Shown here in pieces: positions 46,153 through 53,626 of a DNA stretch of 64,000 nt. A program made the translations under genes and the position numbers. Location of the stretch: positions 6,448,001 to 6,512,000 of the forward strand of contig NZ_JADWYI010000001.1 of assembly GCF_016904885.1 (NCBI RefSeq), given 5' to 3'. The notes beneath the pieces are model-generated. The model was not told where the DNA came from. It made no database searches and was given only the letters and a program-made list of their open reading frames with translations. This stretch comes from Archangium primigenium (lineage in GTDB: Bacteria > Myxococcota > Myxococcia > Myxococcales > Myxococcaceae). Each line of letters starts with the position of its first letter. The first letter of the stretch is position 1.

Positions 46153-46652
46153 TCCAGCAGCCGCGTGAAGTGGCGGCGCAGGTTCACCCAGTCGTGCGAG
46201 GGGGCCTCGGGCACGAGCTGGAAGTGCACGTCGATGCCGAGCAGATCCAGCTGATCCACCGCCCGCAGCTCCTCGCGGGTGCAGGACCACGAGCCCGCGA
46301 CGGGGTGGAGCTCTCCCGCGTTGAGCGTCGATACGATGAAGAGCTCCCGCATGAAGTCCAGGGCCACGCCCGCCTGACGCAACCGCTCCAGGGGCGCCGG
46401 GCTGCGCAGCAGCAGGACATAGGACTTGGCGCTCGCCACCGCCTCTGGCAGCTTCGTGACGGCCTGAGCCACGCTGAGCAGGTGCACCGGGAGGTTCTCG
46501 GGCGCCGTGTTCTTGTAGACGAAGGCGAGCGACTCCGTGAGCGCCACCTCGTCGTCCAGCACGAGACATCCATCGCATTTGGGGGGCAACCACCGGAACA
46601 AGAGCTGTCCGTCCATCCCCTTGGCATTCACGACGGTCATGACGACAGCCAT
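46149..46652 (-). CDS. PTS sorbose-type IIB-like protein lacking the active-site histidine
   Basis: Protein of 167 residues from an ATG at 46650-46652 with a GGAGGAGG site. It follows the mannose/sorbose IIB fold: CLVLDDEVALTESLAFVYKN corresponds to the VVNDEVA region, YVLLLRSPAPLERLRQAGVA to the VMLLF.NP..VERL segment, and SCTREELRAVDQLDLLGIDV to the C-terminal helix-strand. In true IIB proteins RLIHGQV carries the phosphorylated His; here the aligned segment is KGMDGQLL, with Asp14 in place of His. It therefore cannot phosphorylate sugars in the usual way. No IIA, IIC or IID genes are nearby; a regulatory role is inferred. Confidence 0.65.
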   Translation of the reverse strand: MAVVMTVVNAKGMDGQLLFRWLPPKCDGCLVLDDEVALTESLAFVYKNTAPENLPVHLLSVAQAVTKLPEAVASAKSYVLLLRSPAPLERLRQAGVALDFMRELFIVSTLNAGELHPVAGSWSCTREELRAVDQLDLLGIDVHFQLVPEAPSHDWVNLRRHFTRLLD

Positions 46653-46684
46653 AGGCTCGCCTCCTCCGTGGAGCGGGTTCCTTG

Positions 46685-47695
46685 TCACATCGGGGACGGA
46701 GCGGGCAACCCCTTCGGTGCTCCACGTGATGGCCGTGAACGTCTGGAGGCGGGCGCCGGCTCGCCGGGCTCACGCAGCGTGCGCAGCAACAGGTCCCGGA
46801 AGCACGCGGAGGCCGCATCGCCTTCCGTGCGGGCATGCCAGACGAGCGACATCGGCATCGCGAGGCCCTCGATGGGCAGCCGCACGAGCCGCAGGGGCAG
46901 ATGCGCCGCGAGCACCGTCGCCACGCGCCGGGGCATGCACGCGAGCCGCTCGGTCGAGGCCACCACCATCGCCGCCGCCGCGAAGCTCGGCACGTACAGG
47001 GTGGGAACGGCGTCCAGCCCCCCCGCGCGAAACGCCCGGTCGGTGAGGGCACTGCCAATGCCCGGCCGTCCGAGCGCGACGTTGAAGGAGACCTGGGGAA
47101 TCCGCGCGAAGGCCTCGGGCGTGAGCACGGCGCCCCGGAAGGGATGATCGCGGTGGACCACCGCCACGGGGGACTCGACGTACAAGGGCGCCGCGTGCAT
47201 CCCGGGGGGCGCGCCGGAGGGGGCGATGGCCAGGTCCACCTCGCCCGTCACCAGCCCGTTCGTGGCCAGCAGCACGTCGATGCTCACCACGCGCAGCCGG
47301 GCCCGGGGCATCTCGCGCTCCAGCGCCTGACAGAGCCGCGGCAGGTCCGCGAGTTGCTGGTTGTCCGCGCACGCCAGGGTGAACTCCCGGTCGCAGCGCG
47401 CCGCATCGAAGGCCGGAGCGGTCTCCACGACCCGCTCCAGTTCCTTCAGGGCCGCCGCCAACCGGGGCTGCAACTCGAGCGCCCGGGGCGTGGGCACCAG
47501 CCCCCTGCCCCGTCGGGTCACGAGCGGATCCTTGAGCACCTCCCGCAGCCGCGCGAGCGCGTTGGACACCGCGGACTGGGTGACATGCAGCCGCCGCGCC
47601 GCCCGGGTGGCACTGCGCTCCTCCAGGACGACGGCGAGCACGTGGAGCAGGTTGAGATCGATGGCGGAAAGATTCACGGCGGTGATGTTTAACAT
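46685..47695 (-). CDS. LysR-family transcriptional regulator
   Basis: Regulator of 336 residues. The N-terminal HTH is canonical (IDLNLLHVLAVVLEERSATR, then AARRLHVTQSAVSNALARLR) and the substrate-binding domain has EFTLACADNQQLADLPRLCQ and VDLAIAPSG. The start is uncertain: ATG at 47693-47695, or GTG at 47675-47677 nearer the family norm; neither has a clear ribosome site. A 17-bp palindrome overlaps the start region. It is divergent from a small membrane protein, its probable target along with itself. Confidence 0.85.
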   Translation of the reverse strand: MLNITAVNLSAIDLNLLHVLAVVLEERSATRAARRLHVTQSAVSNALARLREVLKDPLVTRRGRGLVPTPRALELQPRLAAALKELERVVETAPAFDAARCDREFTLACADNQQLADLPRLCQALEREMPRARLRVVSIDVLLATNGLVTGEVDLAIAPSGAPPGMHAAPLYVESPVAVVHRDHPFRGAVLTPEAFARIPQVSFNVALGRPGIGSALTDRAFRAGGLDAVPTLYVPSFAAAAMVVASTERLACMPRRVATVLAAHLPLRLVRLPIEGLAMPMSLVWHARTEGDAASACFRDLLLRTLREPGEPAPASRRSRPSRGAPKGLPAPSPM

Positions 47696-47698
47696 CAC
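47682..47698. promoter_or_regulatory. Palindrome at the LysR gene start
   Basis: GTGATGTTTAACATCAC is a perfect 17-bp palindrome (8-base arms around T). It contains the candidate ATG start and lies 46 bases before the divergent gene. It resembles a LysR binding half-core and may mediate autoregulation; if so, the GTG at 47677 is the better start codon. Confidence 0.5.
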
Positions 47699-47743
47699 GA
47701 GCCATCACGCGAACAAACGGATGCCCCCCGCTACATTGCCCCC

Positions 47744-48208
47744 ATGACTGTCTCGGAACTCATCGCAGAGGGCGCTCTCCGGCTGGCGCTGGTCGCGTGT
47801 CTCCTCGAGTGCGGCGGAAGCCTGTACGAGTACGCCGTCGTCGACACCGTCTGGCCCTCGAACCTGGCGGTCATCCAACCCCAACGCGGCGGCCTGGACC
47901 GCAAGCGCTTCTGGGTGCCCCTGCACGGCGTGCTCACCCTCGCGCTGCCGGTGGCGCTCTGGGCCTGCTGGGGTCGGCCCGACGTGCGCGCCTGGTTGCT
48001 CGCCTCCACCGGGCTGTACGTCGTGCTCCGGGGCTGGACGTTCGCCTACTTCATTCCCCGGGTGATCCGGTTCGAGCAGGGAACGGACACGGACCCCGCG
48101 CGGGCCCGGCGCTGGGTGCGCTGGAGCCTCCTGCGCGCCCCCCTGCTCCTCGCGCTCACCCTGTGTATCTGGCGGGCCTCGCTGGGCCTGGCCGGTGCCT
48201 CGCCCTGA
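47744..48208 (+). CDS. Small four-span membrane protein
   Basis: Protein of 154 residues with about four hydrophobic segments (residues 10-30, 58-78, 85-105, 128-148) and a conserved-looking ECGGSLYEYAVVDTVWPSNL near the N-terminus. I do not recognise its family with confidence. It is divergent from the LysR gene with 48 bases between starts, which suggests LysR control. Confidence 0.65.
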   Translation: MTVSELIAEGALRLALVACLLECGGSLYEYAVVDTVWPSNLAVIQPQRGGLDRKRFWVPLHGVLTLALPVALWACWGRPDVRAWLLASTGLYVVLRGWTFAYFIPRVIRFEQGTDTDPARARRWVRWSLLRAPLLLALTLCIWRASLGLAGASP

Positions 48209-48216
48209 ACCGAAAC

Positions 48217-48252
48217 ATATGCCTTGACGGGCATATGCCATGATGGGCATAT
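48217..48252. promoter_or_regulatory. Two overlapping ArsR-type operators
   Basis: Two perfect inverted repeats of identical design, ATATGCC-N6-GGCATAT, lie at 48217-48236 and 48233-48252 and share the middle GGCATATGCC. TTGACG (48224-48229), a likely -35, sits in the first spacer. The second repeat ends 8 bases before the ArsR start. Occupancy would shut off the ArsR-SRPBCC operon. Confidence 0.78.
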
Positions 48253-48260
48253 ACTCCCGC

Positions 48261-48596
48261 ATGATCGAGACGTTCGCGGCGCTCTCCGAGCCCAACCGTT
48301 TTCGCATCGTGGAGCTCCTGCGCTCGGGGCCCCACGCGGTGAACGACATTGGCGAGCGCCTCCAGCTCAACCAACCCCAGGTGTCCAAGCACCTGCGGGT
48401 GTTGAAGGAAGCCGGTCTGGTGGACGTGCACCCGCGCGCCCAACAGCGGCTCTACGCGCTGCGCGCGGAGTCCCTCCGCCAGCTGCACGTGTGGCTGGAG
48501 GGCTACCGCCAGCTCTGGGAAGAGCGTTTCGACCAACTGGACGAGCTCCTCGAGGAGCTCAAGGACAAGGAGACGCCCCATGGTCGCAAGTCTTAG
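48261..48596 (+). CDS. ArsR-family winged-helix regulator
   Basis: Regulator of 111 residues from an ATG at 48261 (MIETFAALSEPNRFRIVELL). The recognition region is LQLNQPQVSKHLRVLKEAGL. No cysteine metal site is seen, as usual for the ArsR type paired with SRPBCC proteins. An earlier in-frame ATG at 48240 lies inside the operator, so the later start is preferred. Its end overlaps the SRPBCC gene by 17 bases. Confidence 0.85.
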   Translation: MIETFAALSEPNRFRIVELLRSGPHAVNDIGERLQLNQPQVSKHLRVLKEAGLVDVHPRAQQRLYALRAESLRQLHVWLEGYRQLWEERFDQLDELLEELKDKETPHGRKS

Positions 48597-49092
48597 CCCG
48601 GAGTCCGCCCCCAAGAACCGCACGTCCGTGGAGCTGCACGGCGAGCGGGAGATCATCATCTCGCGCACCTTCAACGCGCCGGCCCGCATCGTGTTCGACG
48701 CCTGGACCCGGCCCGAGTTCGTCAAGCGCTGGTGGGCGCCCCAATCCCTGTGCGTCACCCTGGTGGGCTGTGAGGCCGACGTGCGCGTGGGCGGCGCCTA
48801 CCGCTACCAGTTGCGCACGCCGGACGGCAACGCGTTCGCGTTCTCGGGCCGGTACACCGAGATCACCCCGCCCTCGCGCCTGGTCTACACCCAGGTGTTC
48901 GAGCCGATGGCCGAGGCGGGCGAGATGCGCATCACCGTGACGTTCGACGAGCGCGAGGGCAAGACACACCTCGTGTCACACGAGGTGTATCCGTCCGCGG
49001 AGGCGCGCGCCGGAGCACTCGCCTCGGGCATGGAGACCGGCATGCTGGAGACGATGGATCAGCTCGACGCGCTCGTCGCCTCGCTGCGCTGA
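48580..49092 (+). CDS. SRPBCC (AHSA1-like) ligand-binding protein
   Basis: Soluble protein of 170 residues with the AHSA1/START-like fold: IIISRTFNAPARIVFDAWTR, FVKRWWAPQSLCVTLVGCEA, VGGAYRYQLRTPDGNAFAFS and a C-terminal helix (GMLETMDQLDALVASLR). It starts at an ATG at 48580 with an AAGGAGA site. Such proteins bind hydrophobic ligands and often form operons with ArsR regulators. The ligand is unknown. Confidence 0.85.
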   Translation: MVASLSPESAPKNRTSVELHGEREIIISRTFNAPARIVFDAWTRPEFVKRWWAPQSLCVTLVGCEADVRVGGAYRYQLRTPDGNAFAFSGRYTEITPPSRLVYTQVFEPMAEAGEMRITVTFDEREGKTHLVSHEVYPSAEARAGALASGMETGMLETMDQLDALVASLR

Positions 49093-49108
49093 CGCCCGGG
49101 CTCGCGCG

Positions 49109-49873
49109 CTACCACTGATCGGGGTCGGCATCGGCGAAGGTCGTGCCCGTGCCGATCTCGTCGAACCAGATGCTGCGCGTGCCCTGACTGCCCTGCATGT
49201 AGCCGCTGTCATGCCAGCCATTGGCATACAGGCCCACGCGGAACTGGAAGGAGCGATCGTCGGACACGGTGGTGGCCAGGTTGTACTGCTCGAGCACCTT
49301 CTGGCCGTCGAACCACATCTTGATGAAGCCGGTGTTGTCGCTCGCCCACTTCGTCTGGATGATGATCTTGTGCCAGTCGCCCGCGCTCACCGTGGCCAGG
49401 TTGGTGAAGTTGACCGTCTTCTGGCTGCACACCGAGCCCTGCTTGACGCGCGTGTTGAGCTGGTTGCCCGAGAGCCACACCATGGTCGAGGGCATGTAGT
49501 CGTCACAGCCCGTGTCGCCGAAATCGGCGATGAACTGGGCGATGTTGAAGGACTGGCTCTGGAACTGCCAGTCGTTCTGCAGCCGGAAGGCGAAGCCATA
49601 GAAGCCCGTGTCGCCCCGGCGGTACACGTTGTGCTTCACGACCTCCGAGTGGTAGCGGCCGGTATAGGACGGGTCGTAGATCTGCGTCACCTTGAGGGCC
49701 GTCGGGCCCTCGTAGGTGACGTTCGTCACCTCGTTCACCGTGCCCTTGTGCTCCCGGTTGATGGCATTCCAGCCCGACAGGGTGCCGGTGTTGTGGAAGC
49801 CGACCGCCGCGTGCGCGACCAGGGCGGAGGTGAGAACGGAGGCGCCAACCAGACCGATGTGCTTGAGCTTCAT
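49109..49873 (-). CDS. Secreted polysaccharide-lyase-like jelly-roll protein
   Basis: Exported protein of 254 residues from an ATG at 49871-49873 with a signal peptide (MKLKHIGLVGASVLTSALVA). The mature part has lectin/lyase jelly-roll features such as YHSEVVKHNVYRRGDTGFYG, FRLQNDWQFQSQSFNIAQFI, the tract KIIIQTKWASDNTGFIKMWF and FRVGLYANGWHD, like PF14099-type polysaccharide lyases (heparin lyase/glucuronan lyase folds). A role in degrading an acidic polysaccharide is plausible; specificity is not deducible. It is transcribed alone. Confidence 0.72.
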   Translation of the reverse strand: MKLKHIGLVGASVLTSALVAHAAVGFHNTGTLSGWNAINREHKGTVNEVTNVTYEGPTALKVTQIYDPSYTGRYHSEVVKHNVYRRGDTGFYGFAFRLQNDWQFQSQSFNIAQFIADFGDTGCDDYMPSTMVWLSGNQLNTRVKQGSVCSQKTVNFTNLATVSAGDWHKIIIQTKWASDNTGFIKMWFDGQKVLEQYNLATTVSDDRSFQFRVGLYANGWHDSGYMQGSQGTRSIWFDEIGTGTTFADADPDQW

Positions 49874-50002
49874 GGTTCCTCGAGGGGGAGCGGGGAAAAG
49901 CCTGACGCAGAGCAGCAAAACACGGATATCGTATCATAACCGCATTTCCAGGAAAACGCCCTCAAGGCTTTTCAGTGCGTGCCGAGCACCTCCAGGGCGC
50001 GG

Positions 50003-50752
50003 TCAACGCTCCCCGGACAGGGCTTGCGACTCGTCCCGGCGGGGCGGTCGCAGCGTGTGCAGGATCTCGCCCCCCTCCCCCAGGATGAGCAGGGCGCCGT
50101 CCTCGCGCTCCACCCTCGCCTGTCCATTGTAGAAGGGCTCCACCATCGCGAAGCGCTCGCCGTAGAGCGGCGCGCCCGCCGTGTCCACATGGTGCCACCC
50201 GCGCTCATCCCGGGCCCGCGCGAACCCCTTGTGGAAGACATCCAGGTCCAGGAAACGCCGTCCGTTGAGGGGCCGGCCATCCTCGTGGATGTGCAGGTGC
50301 AATCCCTCGGCGTCCTGCACGACCGCGAGACCGTCCCGGAAGTCACCCGCGTAGGCGTGGCGTTGGGCGTAGACGGGGTGGCCCTCCCGGTCCACATGGA
50401 AGTAGCGCCCGTCCCGGTCACGCACCGTACAGCGGCCGGATTGGAAGTTGCCGCACCAGGCATGGCGCTCGGCGGACAATTCCGAGCCATCCTCACGCAG
50501 ATGGAAGGCCTCGCGCCCCTGCACCACGGTGGCCCGTCCCTCGTAGAAGCCGAAGGTCCGGGTGAAGCGCCGCGCGTACACGGGCTGACCCGACACGTCG
50601 ATGTGGAAGGCGCCCGTGGTGTCCCTCGCCGCCGCCAGGCCCGGGGCATGAAAGGACAACACCTCCAGGAACCGGGCCGGGTACAGCGCGACGCCCGCAC
50701 GCACGTGATGGGTCCGGTCCGCCGCCACCCGCGTCTCCGTCCAGGCGCTCAC
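50003..50752 (-). CDS. WG-repeat-like protein coupled to the GT/radical-SAM gene
   Basis: Cytoplasmic protein of 249 residues from a GTG at 50750-50752. It consists of about eight degenerate WG/KWG-type units of 20-24 residues, each with a beta pair such as VYARRFTRTFGFYEGRATVV, YAQRHAYAGDFRDGLAVVQD and LYGERFAMVEPFYNGQARVE. No signal peptide or catalytic motif is seen. The start codon overlaps the stop of the radical-SAM gene (GTGA), so the two proteins are made together; a binding or substrate role in the same pathway is likely. Confidence 0.75.
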   Translation of the reverse strand: MSAWTETRVAADRTHHVRAGVALYPARFLEVLSFHAPGLAAARDTTGAFHIDVSGQPVYARRFTRTFGFYEGRATVVQGREAFHLREDGSELSAERHAWCGNFQSGRCTVRDRDGRYFHVDREGHPVYAQRHAYAGDFRDGLAVVQDAEGLHLHIHEDGRPLNGRRFLDLDVFHKGFARARDERGWHHVDTAGAPLYGERFAMVEPFYNGQARVEREDGALLILGEGGEILHTLRPPRRDESQALSGER

Positions 50753-53097
50753 GGGCCCACCTCCACCGGCTGCCGCATGTTGCAGCCCCGGCACAGCGGC
50801 TGCTCCTGGTAGGTCTCCCGCAGCCGCTGATAGGGCACGCCCGTCCAGACGTCCTGGATTCCCACCTGGATGAGGTCCCCGAACTCACCGAGCGAGCGCC
50901 GCTGCGCATCCGGCGCGCAGCAGGGGTCGAAGCGGCCGAGGGCACTCACCCAGGCCTCCTTGCCCAGGAACGGGCAGCGCGCCCCCGGAGCGATATCGTC
51001 CACGGCCCCTTCGGCCAGTTCGTGGAGGTTCTCCAACAGCAGGTGCCGCCCACCGGCCAGGGGGTGCTCGGCCACGGCCCGCCGGGCCTCACGCACCGCC
51101 GCGTTCCAGCGCCGGATGGACTCGGGGTCGCGCCGCATCGACAGGTTCTTGATCTGCTCGAAGTGCGCCCACAGGTGGTGGCCCTTCACCCGATCCACGC
51201 CCAGGCTCGCGGCGAGCCGCACGATGTCGGCCAGCTCTCCCACGTTGGTCTCCAGGAAGGTGAGCTGGAGGGTCACCCGGCAGCGATGCCCTCCGGCCCG
51301 TGCCCGCGCGTCCCGCTCGGCGATGAACGTGCGCAGGTTCTCCAGCACCCGCTCCCAGCACGTGCCGGGCATGATGGCTTCCTGCGTGGCGCGCGTGGCT
51401 CCGTTCCAGGAGATCTTCACGTCCGAGAGGATGGGCACCAGACGCCGTGCCCACTCCCTGGCGCCCAGGCGTGGAAAGGTGCCATTGGTCGTCAGGTTCA
51501 TCAACAGCCCCTGCTCCCGGCACACCTCGATGAGCTCGTCGAAGTGGGGATAGAGCAGCGGCTCTCCCATGGTGGAGGGGATGATCTCCCGCAGGGGCGT
51601 GTCGCGTGAGTCCTCGAGAATCCGACGCAGGAGCGCGATGGGCATGCGGCGGCGGGGAAGCCCTGCCGCCTTGCGCACGAGTTGCTTGTCGCTGTGGGGA
51701 GAATGCTCCTCGCACATGATGCAGCGCAGGTTGCAGTCGTCCGGGTTGGTGTCGAAGGTGATGCGCCAGGGACCGGGCCGGGTCGGCGGACGGGTGGCAC
51801 GCTTGTCGCGGATGACCCGGGCATAGAGGGCTTCCACGTCGTGGACGTGGTCCTTCATGTCGGGCACGTCGCCGCTCTCGGATTGCAGGTAGCCCCGTGC
51901 GCCCAGCCGCGCGGCCAGCGCGGGTTCGTCCACCAGCCGCTGCATGGCCCGCGCGAGCGCCATGGCGTCCCGGTGCGCGAAGAGCAAGCCATTGACCCCA
52001 TCCTGGACATACTCGCGCATGCCTCCCGCATCCGCGGTGATGACGGGGACGCGGGCCTGGAGCGCCTCATGGATGACGAGGGGTGAGTTCTCCGCCCAGA
52101 TGGAGGGGACCACGATGGCATCCACGTGGTCGAACACATCCCGGACGATGTCGGGATTGCGGTACTCGGGCAGCCACTCGACCCGCGCTCCCGCGTCTCC
52201 CGGGAGCGCCCGCGCCAGGGCCTGGAGCGACTCCGTGCTCGCGCCCCGGGGTCGACCATGAATGCGCAACCGCGCCGGGCCACGGACCCGACCAAAAGCC
52301 TCGATGAGGTGATGAATGCCCTTGGCGGGAATGTGCGTGCCAATGTACCCGAAGACGAAGTCCTGCTCGGGCTGGCGCACCCGGCCCGACAGTCGGCCGA
52401 GGTCGAAACCGTAATCGAGGGAGTGCAGCTTGTGCGCGGGCAGGGGCAATTCCTGAAAGCGCTGGAGCAGGTAGCGCGAGGGCGCGATGAAGGCATCCAC
52501 CAGCCCGGCCATGCGCCGCACGTGGGTCATGCGCCGACCCACCCAGTCCGCCCAATGGGCCACGTCGGTCTCACGCTCCTCGGCCGCGCCCGAGAAGTAG
52601 CGGGCGTAGCAGCGCTCGGCGCACTTGCGGTCTTCCTGGCCCTCGCACGCGGCCCAGAGGTCCTGGGGATCCTCCGGATGCATTTGCATGAATTGCCCTC
52701 GAGGGCACATCAACCAATAGTCATGCAAGGTGAAGACGATGGGCACCCGCCGGGACGCCGCCTGTTCGAGCAGCGAGGTGGACAGGTGGTTGAGGTGCCC
52801 GACATGGACGACGTGGGGCTGGAGGGTCTCCAGCACTTCGGCGAAGCGTTGGTCCACGCCCGCGTGGCGGTAGCCGTCACGGCTGTTGGGCATGTTGACC
52901 AGGTGCAGCGCGATCCGCGGATCATCCGGATCCCGCTCCTGGCGCAGGGTGTAATCCGGACGGAAGGGATCCTCGTACCGGGTGAAGACGTGCACCTCGT
53001 GCCGCTCGGCGAGCCCCTGGGACAAGGCCTGGGTATAGACCTCCGAGCCCGCGTTGAACCGCATGGGGTAGCCGTGAATGACTTGCAGGACGCGCAT
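50749..53097 (-). CDS. Glycosyltransferase family 4 / radical SAM fusion protein
   Basis: Large soluble protein of 782 residues from an ATG at 53095-53097 (MRVLQVIHGYPMRFNAGSEV). Residues 1 to about 420 are a GT-B glycosyltransferase: VHVGHLNHLSTSLLEQAASR, YIGTHIPAKGIHHLIEAFGR, and the EX7E motif in AENSPLVIHEALQARVPVIT. Residues from about 440 form a radical-SAM domain with CNLRCIMC (Cys455, 459, 462), then TMGEPLLYPHFDELIEVC and NLTTNGTF. The C-terminus has a SPASM-like cysteine set (CPFLGKEAW, DPCCAP, CRGC). The two activities in one chain suggest coupled sugar transfer and radical chemistry on a peptide or cell-surface product. Product unknown. Confidence 0.85.
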   Translation of the reverse strand: MRVLQVIHGYPMRFNAGSEVYTQALSQGLAERHEVHVFTRYEDPFRPDYTLRQERDPDDPRIALHLVNMPNSRDGYRHAGVDQRFAEVLETLQPHVVHVGHLNHLSTSLLEQAASRRVPIVFTLHDYWLMCPRGQFMQMHPEDPQDLWAACEGQEDRKCAERCYARYFSGAAEERETDVAHWADWVGRRMTHVRRMAGLVDAFIAPSRYLLQRFQELPLPAHKLHSLDYGFDLGRLSGRVRQPEQDFVFGYIGTHIPAKGIHHLIEAFGRVRGPARLRIHGRPRGASTESLQALARALPGDAGARVEWLPEYRNPDIVRDVFDHVDAIVVPSIWAENSPLVIHEALQARVPVITADAGGMREYVQDGVNGLLFAHRDAMALARAMQRLVDEPALAARLGARGYLQSESGDVPDMKDHVHDVEALYARVIRDKRATRPPTRPGPWRITFDTNPDDCNLRCIMCEEHSPHSDKQLVRKAAGLPRRRMPIALLRRILEDSRDTPLREIIPSTMGEPLLYPHFDELIEVCREQGLLMNLTTNGTFPRLGAREWARRLVPILSDVKISWNGATRATQEAIMPGTCWERVLENLRTFIAERDARARAGGHRCRVTLQLTFLETNVGELADIVRLAASLGVDRVKGHHLWAHFEQIKNLSMRRDPESIRRWNAAVREARRAVAEHPLAGGRHLLLENLHELAEGAVDDIAPGARCPFLGKEAWVSALGRFDPCCAPDAQRRSLGEFGDLIQVGIQDVWTGVPYQRLRETYQEQPLCRGCNMRQPVEVGP

Positions 53098-53228
53098 GAC
53101 CCCGCAGTCTCGGCGCGACAGGACCCTCCCTCCGGCGAAAAGCAGGGGTCGTTCAAGAGGAAACAGAACGAGGACCCCGAGGCGGCTGGTGTCCGCCCCC
53201 GCCGCCCCGTGGCACCATGCACCAGGGC

Positions 53229-53260
53229 TTGACCTTGACACCCGTGTCAGGTGCTAGCGT
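53229..53260 (+). promoter_or_regulatory. MerR-type promoter with dyad in the spacer
   Basis: TTGACC (53229-53234) and TAGCGT (53255-53260) are separated by 20 bases, the overlong spacing used by MerR-activated promoters. The spacer holds TGACAC-CC-GTGTCA, a perfect dyad (53236-53249). The start codon follows 17 bases after the -10. Confidence 0.65.
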
Positions 53261-53277
53261 TCTTCATCGAGGCGGGA

Positions 53278-53625
53278 ATGAACATCGGACAGCTTTCCAG
53301 ATTGTCGGGCGCGAGCGCGCGGTCGATCCGCCATTACGAGAAGGCCGGACTGCTCGTCTCGACCCGCCAGTCCAATGGCTACCGGACCTTCAGCCCCGAC
53401 GCCGTGCGCCGCATCCAGCACATCGTCCGCATGATCCGCCTGGGCTTCTCCCTGGAGGAGATCGCCACCTTCTCGCCGTGCATGTTCACGAACGCGTCGA
53501 ATGTCGTCTGCCCCAACGCGCGTGAGGCCCACCGGGAAAAGCTCGCCGACGTCGAGCGGCAGATCTCCGAGCTGGAGGCCCGCCGGGTCCGGCTCCTCGA
53601 AACCTTGTCCACTCCCCGAGAATGA
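53278..53625 (+). CDS. MerR-family transcriptional regulator
   Basis: Regulator of 115 residues starting MNIGQLSRLSGASARSIRHY, followed by EKAGLLVSTRQSNGYRTFSP and a dimerisation helix (AHREKLADVERQISELEARR). Two cysteines (CMFTNASNVVC) lie before the helix and could sense metal, redox state or a ligand. It stops one base before the alpha/beta-hydrolase gene, so the two are one transcription unit controlled by the dyad promoter upstream. Confidence 0.88.
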   Translation: MNIGQLSRLSGASARSIRHYEKAGLLVSTRQSNGYRTFSPDAVRRIQHIVRMIRLGFSLEEIATFSPCMFTNASNVVCPNAREAHREKLADVERQISELEARRVRLLETLSTPRE

Positions 53626-53626
53626 C

